Assembly (NCBI GenBank): GCA_025526935.1
Contig: JAHLKD010000138.1
Coordinates: forward strand, 1-64,000
Direction: 5' to 3'
Origin: Cladochytrium replicatum
Taxonomy: Eukaryota; Chytridiomycota; Chytridiomycetes; Cladochytriales; Cladochytriaceae
Length of the DNA: 64,000 nucleotides
The translations under genes and the position numbers were made by a program. Positions 33,459 to 45,381 of this stretch are shown here, in pieces (within the stretch, counting starts at the first letter, position 1; each line of letters starts with the position of its first letter). The notes under the pieces are model-generated. The model saw only the letters and a list, made by a program, of their open reading frames with translations, was not told the origin of the DNA and searched no databases.

Positions 33459-36400
33459 TTATGGTGCTGCTGCTGCTTGGGCTTTTTGGCTCAATGTAAT
33501 CTGTACCAAACGTAGAATTGAAGGCCAGATTCAAATCATTACGGAAAAACGATGTACCTTGTCGCCAAGACTAAGTGCAATGCCTTGTGTTTTTGATCGA
33601 ATGCGAATGTGCCCAGTGATGCTCTCTCCAATCTTTTCCAAGCTGATGTTTGCAAGCGCGTCCTCACCTGATTGGAGAAAATCAGCAACTAAATTGACTT
33701 TTCTGACGTCAGACTTACCAAAGATGCTGCGAGCATACATGTTAGTGGCCAAGAAACCGCACTCTCCGGAAAGCGCGTGGTCTGGGGTCAAGCAGCTCAT
33801 GTTGGTCGACTTCATGATATGTTCCAAGTATTTTCGTAAGTCACTAACAAGCCAAATCAAACCATTGCGCACAAGTGGTAGCAAGCGATCCCAAGTTACG
33901 TGATGTTTGTGTTGACGTTAACCTTGTTTTCCCACTCAAACTCGGTCCACATCGAACGGAACTGGGTCTCGTTGCAGTAGGCGGGTTTGATGTAGTCCAT
34001 GATGTCAATGTGGATGTCGTTCAGAATCACGCAGTGCATGTCCAGCGCGGATGGGCCATCGTACACAATGTTACCAAAGATCACACCTGTTTCTGTTGAA
34101 GAAACCTGCAAACAGGAGAATGAGATGAACTCTATGACAATTTTTAGCCCAGATACTTTGATATTCGCTTTGATAGCGTGGAATCCGTGGGGACCCAGAG
34201 TGTGCGGGGCTGGACGTTCGACCAGCTTGAGGTCACCGAGTGTCGAGAACTCGAGCGTCAAGTTCTGCAGTGTCTCATTGGTTTGGTTGACAATAAGTAC
34301 ATCTGAATGGAAGAATATGAGTCCATTCTCCTCAAGAAACGTTCTCAATCTCACCAAGCAAGATGTCGTATTGGTGGACATTGACATATGCCTCCGCATA
34401 AACGGAGTCGGAGAATCCTACGCAAAAATTTGAATCCGGATCGCATCACCGCACACGCACGAACCTGTAAGTTGGACTACACGGCTCAACTTTGAGATGT
34501 AATCGTCAGAACGCTCGTTCTGTCCAGTTGCCCTCGTAAGATCAAGCTCGTACTAACAGAAAGGTGCACATTGTAAGTTTAATCCCCGACATTCATTAAC
34601 GCACTCACCTCATCCGACCCATCGCCGACCGCCCGCTTGCTCTTCAAATGCCTGAACATGATCGCATCGTCCACCTGCACGTTAACAGCTTTGCCCTTCC
34701 TCAATGCCTCAGCAGCTTTGTTCTTCTCCTCCTTCTTCTGCTCCTCCTGCACGAGCAACGCGTATGCCTTGTGGCATTCCTCGACGAACACTTCGCGAAG
34801 GACACCTTCTGCCGGGACTGAGGCGAGAACTCGGAGGCATGCCATGATGCGGTCGTGCGAGTCTTCATCGATTGGGGAGGTAGGAAATTCGGAGCGACCG
34901 ACACGGATGATGCTTGTCATAATCAGCATTGCCTTTTTGGCAACTTGTCAGCAACATACAAGACAGTTTGTACAAGCGCACGGTTCTTACCTCAGCCTTC
35001 ATTGCATTTACTCGTGCATGGTCGGAGCTGACATCGCCATAACGCAGCACAAGTTTCGTCAAGGCGGTGGAGAGTACCGACCCCAGGAAGTAGTCCCCGT
35101 TAAGAATGAAACCTAAAACACACAATCGCAAGTCAGACGACTGATTAAAGTTTAATTTTCTTGACACTCACCTCGCAACGGGTTCCTGCTGTTCTTGGTG
35201 TCTCTCGCCCCCTTCGCAGATCCCGACAACGCACTCTCGGTCGCGTAGGTACCATCCGCCAGCACACGCCTTGCGGACTGTTCGGGCGACTTTGCCGATG
35301 CAGATTTAGCCTCCCCATCTTCGTTTTGCTCCTCGAGTGCTCGCTAATTAAAGGTGAGTGTCGGAATGTCGAATCTAGTAATGGAAGTGGTACCTGCTCG
35401 GACGCCAAGATTGGGACCTCGCCCAAACCAGTGCGAATCTGGCGAACTGCCTCCTCGATTGCTGAAATAAGAACAATGATAAGGACTAATTGGGGACATT
35501 CAGCCAGTTCCTACATGACACGTCAAGTGCAAATTCTCCGATGATCCAAAGAGCTCCACGAACCACTCTTCCCGTCTTCATTTCGTTGAAAGTCTCCAAA
35601 AGTTTGCCAATGATGCTCTGGCGCAAATGAGGGAACTTTTCGACGACCTCGCGAACAAAAGCAACGACATCAACAGCAGAGGCTGTGTTGCTCTCTCCGA
35701 GGAACTCCATAAGAACATGCACGACATTTGCAGCCACCTCCGAAAATTTAATGGCACACTGGTGAATCGACTGGATCAAGAGCTGGCGATACTCATTGTT
35801 CTGCAGATATGATTTACACTTTTGGAAGCGAAATCGTAAAATATGGCTCTGACCTTCTCGTATTCCTGATCATGCGTCTTAACAAGTTCCTTCTTCAAGA
35901 ACCCTACAACTTCGTCCACGTTGCGGCTCGATACCATTTCCATGGCAATGTTCAAGCACTTCTTCCGAACATCAATATCGGGGCTAAAAATGTAATCTTG
36001 AGATTTGAAGTGTTTTCGATATCCGTGGCGGAATCAGACCTTCCCAATACTCGCAAAATGTCCATCACAAGATCATCGATAACTTTATCGTGCTTCTCAC
36101 GGAGTTCGCTAAGTCTGTCGAGGACGATCAACTTTACGTTGTTGTCAGACACTTTCAAGATCAGCTCGATGTACGATTGCGCGACAGCTATACCCAAAAA
36201 ATAAATGCATTAAATTTCTGTAACGAATCTTTGTATGCAAAGTCTACCTTTCACTGCATTCGAGGTGGAGGTGAGAGCCACAAGTGTGTTTGCTGCTTCG
36301 TACTTGACAGCGGGCGCTGAACTCGACAGCAACGCAACAAGGCACTGCATGTACTTCGCCTTGTCAGCGGTGGGGAATCGGCAGTCTTTTCGGATCAATT

Positions 36401-37316
36401 CAATCGCAGCGAGTTGCATGAGTTCGTCAAACGTCGACGTGACTTGGGACCAGACAGAGTTGAGGTATGTCACGGCGAGGGCAGGCTTTACATTGATGAG
36501 CATCATGAACGCATTGCGCTTGGCGTTCTGATCAGATTCCTGAGAGTAAAGTTGTTGGGAAAATGGACTAGATATTAGTTTTTCTGCCTTACCCCAGACA
36601 AATACTGAGCAACTAGTTCTGGCGCGTCCGGAATGAAATAGTCAAAGCTTTTGTAGATGGCATATATGGCGAGAACGGCGTTCTTTCTAACATAAGCGTG
36701 GCGATGCTCCTGGAAGTTAGGGGTTGATGATTGGTAAAAATATGAATTTGTGAAGTGATTACCAGGCACGTTCTGACGGCGGGAACAAGAGGCTCGAGCA
36801 GCTCAGCTTCACGGAGCTTGCACAAAAAACGAAGGGTCATTCCTCTTACAAATTCGTTGGGATGCTGAAGATCATTTCGAAGTGCATTGCTGTGCATCAA
36901 ATGTCAGATATGTGATAAATTTGCTGCTCATCCCCACCCACCAGACCAAAATCATCTCTTGCTTCAGTTTGCCGTCGGCATTGTGTTTCGGGCAAATCTC
37001 CCAGTAAATGAGCAAAAGCTTTTTCAGCTGCTTGTTTTTGGAGGGCACAACGAATCGGATGATGTGCATGAGCAGTTGGGGGGCAGGGTCGCCGTTGAGC
37101 ATGAGCAGAAGGATCTTCTTCATGGTTTCAATTTTTTGCGGGTCTTTCCCGTTCTCGAGCTGTGAGCGGAGGTCCTGGATGCTCGTTTGGTCTTTGTCAT
37201 CTGTAGAACGGCGTGTATTGGCAGTGTGTACTTTCATAAAGTGTTGCCAAAAGGTTTTTACACGTACCATCTGCCTGAATGACCGTGTAAGCAACGGAAG
37301 ACTCTGGTGCCGCCAT
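33459..37316 (-). CDS. SEC26: Coatomer subunit beta (beta-COP)
   Basis: Structural subunit of the COPI coat that forms Golgi-to-ER vesicles. Nineteen exons on the minus strand, 18 introns of 47 to 67 bp, 957 residues, close to yeast and human beta-COP (973 and 953). Exon 1 is 37316-37268; the last is 33500-33459. The N-terminal two thirds are the helical adaptin-like solenoid ([61 protein letters not shown]). A charged linker (about residues 490-550) follows, then the C-terminal appendage ([37 protein letters not shown]) and the end [19 protein letters not shown]. Intron 34106-34156 is 51 nt with no in-frame stop, so its retention would insert 17 residues. The gene is divergent from the FUN14 gene. 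The start is the first ATG, and the sum of all exons is an exact codon multiple. Confidence 0.95.
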
Positions 37317-37574
37317 AATGAGTTATAACGCTTCGAAATGGGTGGTTTGAGGGATCTCGTTCAGGTTGGATTATTGGGTCCAACGCTTCGAAACGGTATG
37401 CACAGGAATGCTACGCTAGCAATGCTGCGCGGGGTTCAGTTCAGAGTTCCGGCGTAGTTGTGACAGAGTAGCCGTGGGTTGTGTGCCGTGTTGTCCCAAG
37501 CTCCTTCCACCTACGTTCGAAACACTGCCACAAAGCCAGTGTCAGTCTCAACACAACCAGCGCCAAAATTCATC
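37317..37574. promoter_or_regulatory. Divergent promoter between beta-COP and FUN14 genes
   Basis: 258 bp separate the two start codons, which face away from each other. It holds a direct repeat of the type TTCGAAA(T/C)GG (near 37331 and 37388). No named factor site was assigned. Confidence 0.5.
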
Positions 37575-38345
37575 ATGGCTGACAAAGGTACATACAACCT
37601 ACCAGTACTGCAGTTGCGTGGAACACCGCATCAGTTTACTCACTATTCATGTTGTTGGAAATGCAGCCCAGAACAACACCGCACCTCCTGCTGTCACCCA
37701 CACAGCTGCTGCAGCTCAATCCCTCATTGCCTCATCGACAAACCCCTCCGCTATCTCCACAGACCCCGCAAAGTACTCCGAAATCGGAATGGCAACCGTA
37801 TTTGGCGCCTGCTCGGGTTTTGCTGCAAAGAAGCTCGCTAAAACGTATGAGACCCAAATGGGTGGCACTCTCTGTGACGTTGGTGTTGAAGAAAGTCGTT
37901 TTTGTTCTTTAGGGGTGGCCTCATCGTCGGTCTTGGCTTCATGAGCATCCAAGGTATTCACGAACTGCTCCATTGGACACTGTAATTATTTAATGTTATG
38001 ATATTTGTATGTGTGTGAAACAGCCCTCGTCTATGCGGACATCCTCAAGATTAACTGGCCACGGGTTGAAAGCATCATCATTGGTCCTTTGGATCTCGAC
38101 AAGGACGGAAAGCTCACCTCTAAGGATGTCCAAGTCGGTACCGCAAGGTAAACTCCCATCCGCTATTTGAATCGACATCACTTATTGCTGTATTGCAGGT
38201 TCATACATGTGCTGACCACCGACATGCCCGTAAGTACACCGTGTGGAAGTAAATTTGGAAAGTTGCTAATATTGGTGCTTTTCTGTTTACGTAGAGCGCT
38301 GCTGGGTTTTCTGCCGCCTTCTTGATGGGCTTCCGCTATGGCTAA
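37575..38345 (+). CDS. FUN14-domain protein with EF-hand-like loop
   Basis: Small mitochondrial-type membrane protein of the FUN14 family (FUNDC1 in animals, a mitophagy receptor). Six exons: 37575-37587, 37667-37844, 37913-37953, 38024-38147, 38199-38229 and 38295-38345; 145 residues. The Ala/Ser/Thr-rich leader precedes the conserved core: IGMATVFGACSGFAAKKLAK, then GGLIVGLGFMSIQALVY, then INWPRVE, a calcium-loop-like stretch DLDKDGKLTSKD, and the C-terminal glycine-rich helix AGFSAAFLMGFRYG. I see no clear LC3-interacting motif (W/Y/F-x-x-I/L/V) in the short leader. The calcium-loop segment is common in fungal and protist members. An open frame also runs from 37474 without the first splice, but the spliced ATG model gives the proper phase and a clean leader. 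Confidence 0.9.
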
Positions 38346-39059
38346 TTTCACAGAGTGAAAAGCGGTTTTGTTAGCTTTTTGCGCATGCTTGCTTTTAAGC
38401 TCACTTGGAATGGCATTTTGATAAAGCCGCACTATAATACTTAAAAAGCATCTGAAGTTTTGATTGTCATAATCACAACAATGAGAAGTCACGCTTCAGC
38501 AGCTGGCTGCTAGACAGGTGAGAAAGGAACTCGTTGAATTCTGTCTCCATCAAAGGCTTCCACTTCTAAGTGATCGGTATAACAAGAATCGCTGCATGCC
38601 AATTATGTGCTGTCATATCGCAGTTGCAGTTGCAAGCTTGTTGGAAAGAACGGTGAAATGAGGCGACCAGTTGGTCTGGACATCACTGATTTCCACACTG
38701 TTCTTTGTCCTGTTCGGAATCGATCAACTTTCTACTATCCATGGTTCAAGCGCATCTTTATTGATGAAATGTCGAGCTGATACCATTTGGCAACTGTATG
38801 GCAACTTGGTTGTTTTGTTTTGCTAGAGTCGCAGTGAATATAAAACCTTCTGTATCCAGCGCTTCCTTAGCATGTTCCGAAATTGTATCATTCATGCTGA
38901 GGAACTAGAGATCTTGGAACGGCTGAACAACGAAATGTGAGTTTGAATGGTGGATGAGCGCGAATGATTTCATGTCAGGTTGTTCGTCTGAACTCCAGAT
39001 ATTTACGTTCCAAATTCTTGATTTACTTTAGGAGCGACTGAGCATGATGCGAATAAACT
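38346..39059. other. Intergenic stretch between convergent genes
   Basis: Holds the 3' ends of the FUN14 (plus) and GH20 (minus) genes. A short plus-strand frame at about 38600-38780 looks protein-like (RRPVGLDITDFHTVLCPVRN) but has no start or recognised family; it may be a gene fragment. Confidence 0.4.
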
Positions 39060-41303
39060 TTAACAGCTCCCAGGAATTCGACAATATTCTGGGAATATCG
39101 GCATGGACCCCACACCTCTTCTCACCAACGAATTACGGAACCAATATAACCGAATCTGAGCTTCTGCTGCGTCCCGAGCATTCCTGTCCGACCATAACCT
39201 AGAGAACAGATGAATCTCAGCATGGTCAAAAGCAAAAGAAGTTGATAAAAACACCTTTCGCCAAGAACTGAGACCCGAGGAAAGAGCGTAGTTATCAGAT
39301 TGGTCGAATCAGTGAGCTCACCCCACATGCATGCCGTTCCACCAATCACACGATTCCACTCTGGAGGGTCCGTGCTTGCCAAAGAAAGTCCCATCAGCGG
39401 ATCATAAGCGTAAATCCTCTGCCACGTCTAACAGCCATAAACTAGTCAAAACAAAATCTGGACCTTTGAGCCTACATTACCTTGTAGGGGTCGCACCACG
39501 ATGTCCCGCCCTTCATGTAATCCCCACGTCCGCAATCTAGGTACAGATAATCCTTAGGTGAAGCAACGACGCTGTACCCCAAATCCACAGCGCGCTTGAG
39601 GTTCGAGGCGTCTCTCCAGACTTGGATGACGGTGTCGTTGGGAAGCTTGATATTGAAATCCAAAACTGCTTCCTCCCAAAACATCCTGGTTTTGTTGGTC
39701 CCGAGCGCGGGATCGACGGCGTGGTCTTGCAGGTATTGGATTAGTTCACTAAGGGAGGAGAGACTGTGCGAGCGCATAAAGTCTTGGGTTGGGCCGTGGG
39801 ACGTATAACAACGGTCATTAACCTGGTGAGTTTTGAGAATCATGTGAGTTTGAGTGGGATGAGGTAGTTAACCTAGAGGATACCTCGTCCATACCTAAGA
39901 ATGTATTGTTTAGTCCATCATTGCTGCACAATTGCGTCGCCATATTTGCGTACCAAGGTGGAAGTACTGGTCGGGGAACCAGGTCGCCATCTCGCGTAGA
40001 AGAGTGGCGACCTTTGTATACGTCTCGTTCTTTGATAGATCCAGCTGTCCCGACGGGGGCTACTATCGCTGTCAAAAACCGTGATGTTTCATTACCTGGA
40101 CAACATACCTGAGCTGCGTAACTCCACCAGTCCTTCATGGCTCCACATGTTATAAGATCCGGATACCCGATTCCCCAAGCGAAAGTGTGACCTGGCATAT
40201 CAAACTCGGGAATGATCCTTACACCGCGATCCATCGCGTACTCTATGATCGACGCGATGTCCTGTTTGGTGTAAGTCTCGAAGGGAGAGTATGCTCCTTT
40301 CACAAGATCGGGGAGTGATTCACTCTGAACTGGAAAACTCTGCGAATCAACAATGTGCCAGTGCAGCACGCTATGTGAGAATCAATAAATCATTTGAAAT
40401 CATACACACGGATTTCCTCTTTGAGATGAATGTGTTCATCTTTCCTAAATGACCATATCTCTCAACTCACTTCATTTTAGAGAAGGAAAGACCGTCGACG
40501 ACAGAGCGGATGGTCGAGAGAGTAAGATAGTGTCTCGACGAATCGATGAGAACCCCCCTATATCCAAACCGGGGGGCGTCCGTAATCTCGATAGGCGTCC
40601 TTGAAATGGACTTTTGAAGATTGAAGTATGCGCAGCTGGATTGTGTTGAGTTAGAAGAGAGCGATGGTGGGGGGTATCCCGTGATATTCGGACGAATCAG
40701 TTGATACAGTGTCTCGATGGCTCTCAGCGCGCCAAAAGACGTAGCAGCGGAGATTTGGATTGTGGAATCTTTGTCTGATACTCTGATCGAGTACGATTCG
40801 TCTGTAGAAGGGGTCAGATTCGAATCTGACGACGTGAGCGCGATTGACAGAGTGGTGAAACCCGACGTCTGCGATGGCGTTAGTGTGGGGCATTGAGATA
40901 AGTCGCCAAAGATGTACGAGCTGTATCGGGCCCAAGCACGTTCTACGCGTGGGGATGAAGCATTTGGGAATACGAGAGCGATTGGTAGGGCGATTCGGCG
41001 TGTTGTTGCGCCGAGCGAAATTGATTTTGGTCGCGGAAAAAGAGGAATTTCAAGCGGGGGTAAGGCGGATACGGCGAACGGGATTGAAACATCGAATGAG
41101 GGGTTCGAGATTGATGGTGGACTGGCTGGATCATGCACGCGGAGAAGGAAGTGGAGGGATGTCGCTAGACAGGCGAGGAGAATTGCGACGAGCGACATGA
41201 GGAGTGAGACGACGGGGACGGAGGTGAGGCATAAACGAATGCGGGAGGTCGAAGGACCAACGGAAACATTCTGTGGTTTTGTTGGTGTTTCTGTGTTAGG
41301 CAT
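39060..41303 (-). CDS. Beta-N-acetylhexosaminidase, GH20 family
   Basis: Hydrolyses terminal GlcNAc/GalNAc, in fungi mainly chitin oligomers. Seven exons on the minus strand: 41303-40471, 40370-40109, 40044-39954, 39894-39884, 39822-39481, 39427-39255 and 39198-39060; 616 residues. A signal-anchor helix (VVSLLMSLVAILLACLATSL) lies near residues 30-50, so the enzyme is probably a type II membrane protein or secreted after cleavage. The GH20b N-terminal domain ends with FGYRGVLIDSSRHY. The TIM barrel has VLHWHIVDSQSFP, IIPEFDMPGH, the catalytic Asp-Glu in HLGMDEV (GMDEV in place of the common GGDEV), TACMWGE and the final RGVGSMPI. The catalytic Asp-Glu is encoded on an 11-nt exon (39894-39884). 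The open frame runs upstream to a TTG; the first ATG was taken as start. Confidence 0.93.
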
Positions 41304-41338
41304 TTTGTTAGAAATTGGAAATGTCAAAGCCAGTGAAA

Positions 41339-42180
41339 ATGTCAAATTTTGTGGAGCCGACCGACGGAATTCTTGTGCTGCTGGATGGTGGTTAGACGAC
41401 CAAATCGTCGCTTATAGAACCGCAACGCATCTGCTACGCTCATTTGTCCAATCAGATGTCGTCCATCTCGTTATCTCAATGGGCGATGCCAGCAAAGAGA
41501 GGGGGTTTGGACAACGCCTTGACGTGCACCTCCAAAGCTCCTTCCCATGCTCGTACACCTCGAATCCGATAGACAGAGCAAGTATGCTTCGACATATTGA
41601 AGTTCTCGAATGGTGGAAACGGAGTGGACTGAAGCTGAACTGGACTTTCTACGCAATGGCAATTGCGAGTTTGAAGGGTTACACATCGGTTCTCGAGTAG
41701 TGGAAACTAGTGGACTCGAATTAAAATGGACGACTTTACGTGATGGACTTTGCAAGCAGGGCGGGCTCGTCGCTGTGCTCGATTGGTGGAAGAACAGTGG
41801 GCTTGAAGCTAAAATGGACTGATTATGCTTTGGACTAGTCCAGCGCGTCAGGATGGTTAAGCGTCTTAGACTGGTGTAAATCGAGCGGACTTGAATTGCG
41901 GTACAGAGACACGCCATCTTGAAAACAAAAGACGTTCTGGTTCTAGACTGGTAGTATGCAGTGGTCTCGCGCTGAAGTGTGGCCCCTTGGCGATCGATCG
42001 GGCGAAGGATGTAGGATCTATACCCTTAATTGGTGGAAAGCGGGTGGTCTTGAGCTGAAGTATTCCGAACATGCGATCGATGGAGCGATCGATGGAGCGA
42101 GCAATGGAGGTCATATGGCCTTGTTGGAGGGGTGGGGACCAAGTGGGCTCAAGCTCCTGCACATCATAACGAGTAGCGAG
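41339..42180 (+). pseudogene. WWK-repeat protein, decayed copy
   Basis: Begins within about 40 bp of the GH20 start on the other strand. It shows the family head (QIVAYRTATHLLRSFVQSDV) and several repeats: IEVLEWWKRSGLKLNW, then SGLELKW and GLKLKWTDYALD, and last LNWWKAGGLELKYSE near 42030. Stops and frame changes separate them. No intact start remains. At about 42180 it runs into TPR-coding sequence of the opposite strand. Confidence 0.8.
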
Positions 42181-42189
42181 ATTATTGAT

Positions 42190-42757
42190 CAACAATATAG
42201 TCTCAGGGCTTTCATTTCCATGAGTCTTTCTAAACCCATCAAGTACTTGAACGAGTAACGTTTCAGCCTGTCCGAATTTCGACCCAGCGAGGTAAAACGA
42301 AGCGAGGTTGTTCATGGCTTCAAGAGTGCTTAAGTGATCCGGCCCCATCGTGCGGTTCAGATCTTCGTAGACTTCAAAGCACAGCACCTCGGACTCTTCG
42401 TATCTGCCCAGGGAGCCGTATAGTGCCGCAAGGCTGCCAACGGCGGTAAGTGTGGCGAGGTTGTCACAATCGTTTGCTTGAGTTTGACGAAAGTCACGGA
42501 CCGAGGGCATAGAGATACAACGGCTCTGCCTCCAATAGTTTGCCCTGGGATTCATAAACTTGTGCGAGGTTCTCCATAGCCATGAGAGTGTCGTGATGTT
42601 TGCTCACAACAAAATGCTTGCATATCTCTACGCATGATACGTAGTTAATAAGCGACCCAAGAAAATTTTCTTTGATACTCCAACGCCCCTTTCTTCGAAA
42701 ACGAAACGGAGAAGTGATACCCAATGCGACCGCATGACGTTTGAACGTTATGCGCAA
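42190..42757 (-). pseudogene. Kinesin-light-chain-type TPR protein, fragment
   Basis: About 150 residues of tetratricopeptide repeats of the kinesin-light-chain sort, with the pattern DTLMAMENLAQVYESQGKLL, then EAEPLYLYAL, LATLTAVGSLAALYGSLGRY, and HLSTLEAMNNLASFYLAGSK. The two halves (42757-42494 and 42555-42190) are in different frames and no splice pair joins them. The fragment has no recognisable start and its 3' end runs into WWK-repeat debris, so it is a gene remnant. Fungal TPR proteins of this kind are often part of NLR-like or scaffold proteins; which one this came from cannot be told. Confidence 0.7.
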
Positions 42758-43018
42758 CCATCTGTGTAACTTTCAAGTAACATTATGATTGAGTTAATAT
42801 ACCTTTTAGGATACAAGCGAAATCAGCAACAGTAAAATTATAGGCAAACACAAAAATGGAGCAATATTAATTAAAAAGCGTATTGAAAGCCTGGAAAACA
42901 AAAAGACTGCTATTGTTCCTAACATCTATGTTCCCACGCTCCGTTTTGTCTGTGCCACAGGCACACCAACTTTTCTTCCCCCAGTGGCTGAGTCAGTGAG
43001 GATCACTCAACTCTCGAC

Positions 43019-43571
43019 ATGGTAAAGGGAATGAGCTGAGGGAGACTCTGGCTGACTGCATTACTGTGACAAAAGACCAAGGGAACGTCCAGCTTCGGTA
43101 CTCGTCACAGGAAGACCCACTCGCTGTGCAGGCGCTGCGGTCATCGTGCCTACCACAACGCAAAGAAGACCTGCGCTCAGTGTGGCTACCCCGCTGCTAA
43201 GACCCGCAGCTGTGCGTATTACTAAAAGAGAGATATTGGTGTTGGGCTTGTGTCTCGTTCGATTTGGTGGATTGAGTTGAGGCGATAGACAACTTGGATT
43301 GTGGATGATTATTGGGATTAGCAACGCGGCATTCCGTTTCGTAATGACTGACGCTCGCATTTCATGTGTATTAGTCAACTGGAGTGTGAAGGGCAAGCGC
43401 AGGAAGACCACGGGTACCGGACGCATGAGGCACTTGAAAGAACTCCCCCGCCGATTCAAGAACGGCTTCCGGGAAGGTAATGTTATGAGATGTAATGTCT
43501 AGGATCATGGTGTCTCATTGTACATATTTACATTAGGAACCGTTGCCAAGAAGGTCACTGCCAGCAGCTAA
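43019..43571 (+). CDS. RPL37: 60S ribosomal protein eL37
   Basis: Zinc-binding protein of the large ribosomal subunit. Four exons: 43019-43021, 43076-43211, 43375-43476 and 43537-43571; 91 residues, the normal size. The first exon is the ATG alone, followed by a 54-bp intron. The protein shows [20 protein letters not shown], with zinc ligands Cys19, Cys22, Cys34 and Cys37, then the highly conserved [15 protein letters not shown] and [10 protein letters not shown]. The CT-rich upstream region and very early intron are usual for fungal ribosomal protein genes. Confidence 0.96.
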
Positions 43572-43893
43572 ATGATTCAGAGTTGAATAACTCCCTCGCA
43601 TCACATTCCTTGCTGAACAACCCATTCTGTTAATCACAAAATACACGATTGGTTGCGCACATTCCCTCTGATCCACCTCATCAACCGGTCATTGTGATGA
43701 TCTTTTGGAGTGTTTCCCATCACCAGAGGCTTTGACATTTCCCCATCACTAAGCCCCAGCAACTCCTGTCCAACCACCACAACCCATCAATTCTTGACCT
43801 GATCCTCATCACAACCTTGCAAAAGGCGTCTCGTTGTTCTCTCCATTACAGTCATTCTGCGGTGTCCTCTCATTAACGACCTCGCATTCAACT

Positions 43894-45014
43894 ATGGCTG
43901 CTCTTTTTTCAATCGTCTTAGTCCTCTTGGTAATTTCAATTCCCCTCTTCCTCTTCGTTGTGTGGGCCATCGCTCCTCGCCCACGTCCGCCAACTGCATC
44001 CGAACAAACTTACACAGATCCATCAACCGGAGCCGCTCGCCCCTTCCCGTCCATCCTAGATGTCACTCTCTCAACAGTTGACCTATCTATCATTGTACCT
44101 GCATTTGATGAATCCAAGCGGTTGCCGGCTATGCTGGACGAAGCGGCAGAATACCTTGTTACCAGAAAAAGCAGAAACCCTGCATTTCAGTTTGAGATCA
44201 TTGTTGTTGACGACGGATCCAGAGACAATACTTCGGAAGTCGCCCTGAAATATGCAAAGAGGAAAAAGATGGCTGGTGTCATCAGAGTTATGACGCTGGA
44301 GAAGAACAGAGGGAAAGGTGGGGCCGTAACTCAGGTGGGTAATCAATCCCAAATATTTGAGTAATTGAGCCTTAATTTCGTGACCTTCTAAGGGCATGAT
44401 GGTGGCGATAGGATGCAAGCTCCTCTTTGTCGATGCGGATGGCGCGACATTGTTTTCTGACATCGAACGATTGGAAGCAGAACTCGATCGAATTACTGAC
44501 GGTAATGGTTTCGGAATCGCTGTCGGATCTCGCGCGCACATGGTAAACTCGGCTGCCGTCGTCAAGGTATCATGAAAGAACAAAAAGTTTTGTCAGAAAC
44601 ATTTTGCTTGATCCTGCGTTTACTCTCGCACAGCGTACATTCATTCGTAACTTTTTGATGCGTGGTTTCCACACCATCCTGCTGTTCCTCGGCATCTCAT
44701 CCATCAAAGACACACAATGCGGCTTCAAACTCTTCACCCGGCCAGCTGCGCGCCTCATCTTCCCAAACATGCACGAGCAAGGCTGGATCTTTGACATTGA
44801 GCTGCTCCTCATCGCCGAGATGCGCCGTATGCCGATTGCTGAAGTGCCGGTGACGTGGCATGAGGTCGAGGGGAGCAAGATGCAACTTGTCAAGGATTCA
44901 ATTAGGATGTTGATCGATCTGGTGGTTATGAGAGTGTGCTATTTGGTTGGGTTTTGGAGAGTGAGTGAGGAAGGAGCAGCCGCAGCGAATGGGACGGCAA
45001 AGAAGGAGAACTAG
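43894..45014 (+). CDS. ALG5: Dolichyl-phosphate beta-glucosyltransferase (Alg5)
   Basis: Transfers glucose from UDP-glucose to dolichyl phosphate in the ER membrane, the donor for the last steps of N-glycan precursor assembly. Exons 43894-44334, 44393-44566 and 44634-45014 (introns 58 and 67 bp), 331 residues, as in other fungi. An N-terminal membrane helix (residues ~5-27) is followed by the GT2 fold: [38 protein letters not shown], the metal-binding LFVDADGAT, and later [14 protein letters not shown] and [12 protein letters not shown]. The open frame extends 20 codons further up to a TTG; the ATG gives a typical signal anchor. The gene ends about 100 bp before WWK-repeat debris on the other strand. 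Confidence 0.95.
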
Positions 45015-45119
45015 GGGTGCTGAACAACCCAACACACTATGTGCACCACTGACGCATTTTTTTGGTGCCGATTTATTGTTGATATCAAACATGACTGCAA
45101 ATGCAACTCATATAGATTT

Positions 45120-45275
45120 GAATCAGATTCATCTTTCTTCAAATCATTTACTAGCCCACTCCGTGCCCACCAGTCAACCACATGCTGAAGCTTCTTTCTT
45201 CTGACAATTTCAATGCTGCGCTTTGACCATTTGAGTGGTAATCCACTGTTTTTCCACCATTCTTTTCCCTGTGCT
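45120..45275 (-). pseudogene. WWK-repeat fragment
   Basis: Two repeat units only: EWWKNSGLPLKWSKRSIEIV and HVVDWWARSGLVNDL. It looks like the 3' end of a WWK-repeat gene. It is joined, on the same strand and about 100 bp upstream, to the broken Argonaute gene; a potential acceptor directly before GKEWWK could even splice the two together. Confidence 0.7.
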
Positions 45276-45381
45276 CGATGATGAGGGACGGTGTGCAAAT
45301 GGTTTCGGGAAAGCTTTGCCCATTCGTTACTTGTGTCCAGGGAAATAGAAGCGGCATTCAGTGCCCACAGCACCAATTTAC

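Noticed and set aside
37474-37944. Unspliced longer start for the FUN14 protein
   Set aside because: The read-through frame encodes a non-conserved Cys-rich leader and stops soon after the first core motif; the six-exon model keeps the whole conserved protein.
40912-41700. 262-codon plus-strand frame as one gene
   Set aside because: Its first half is antisense to the GH20 exon 1 and only the second half has WWK-repeat sequence, which is broken downstream.
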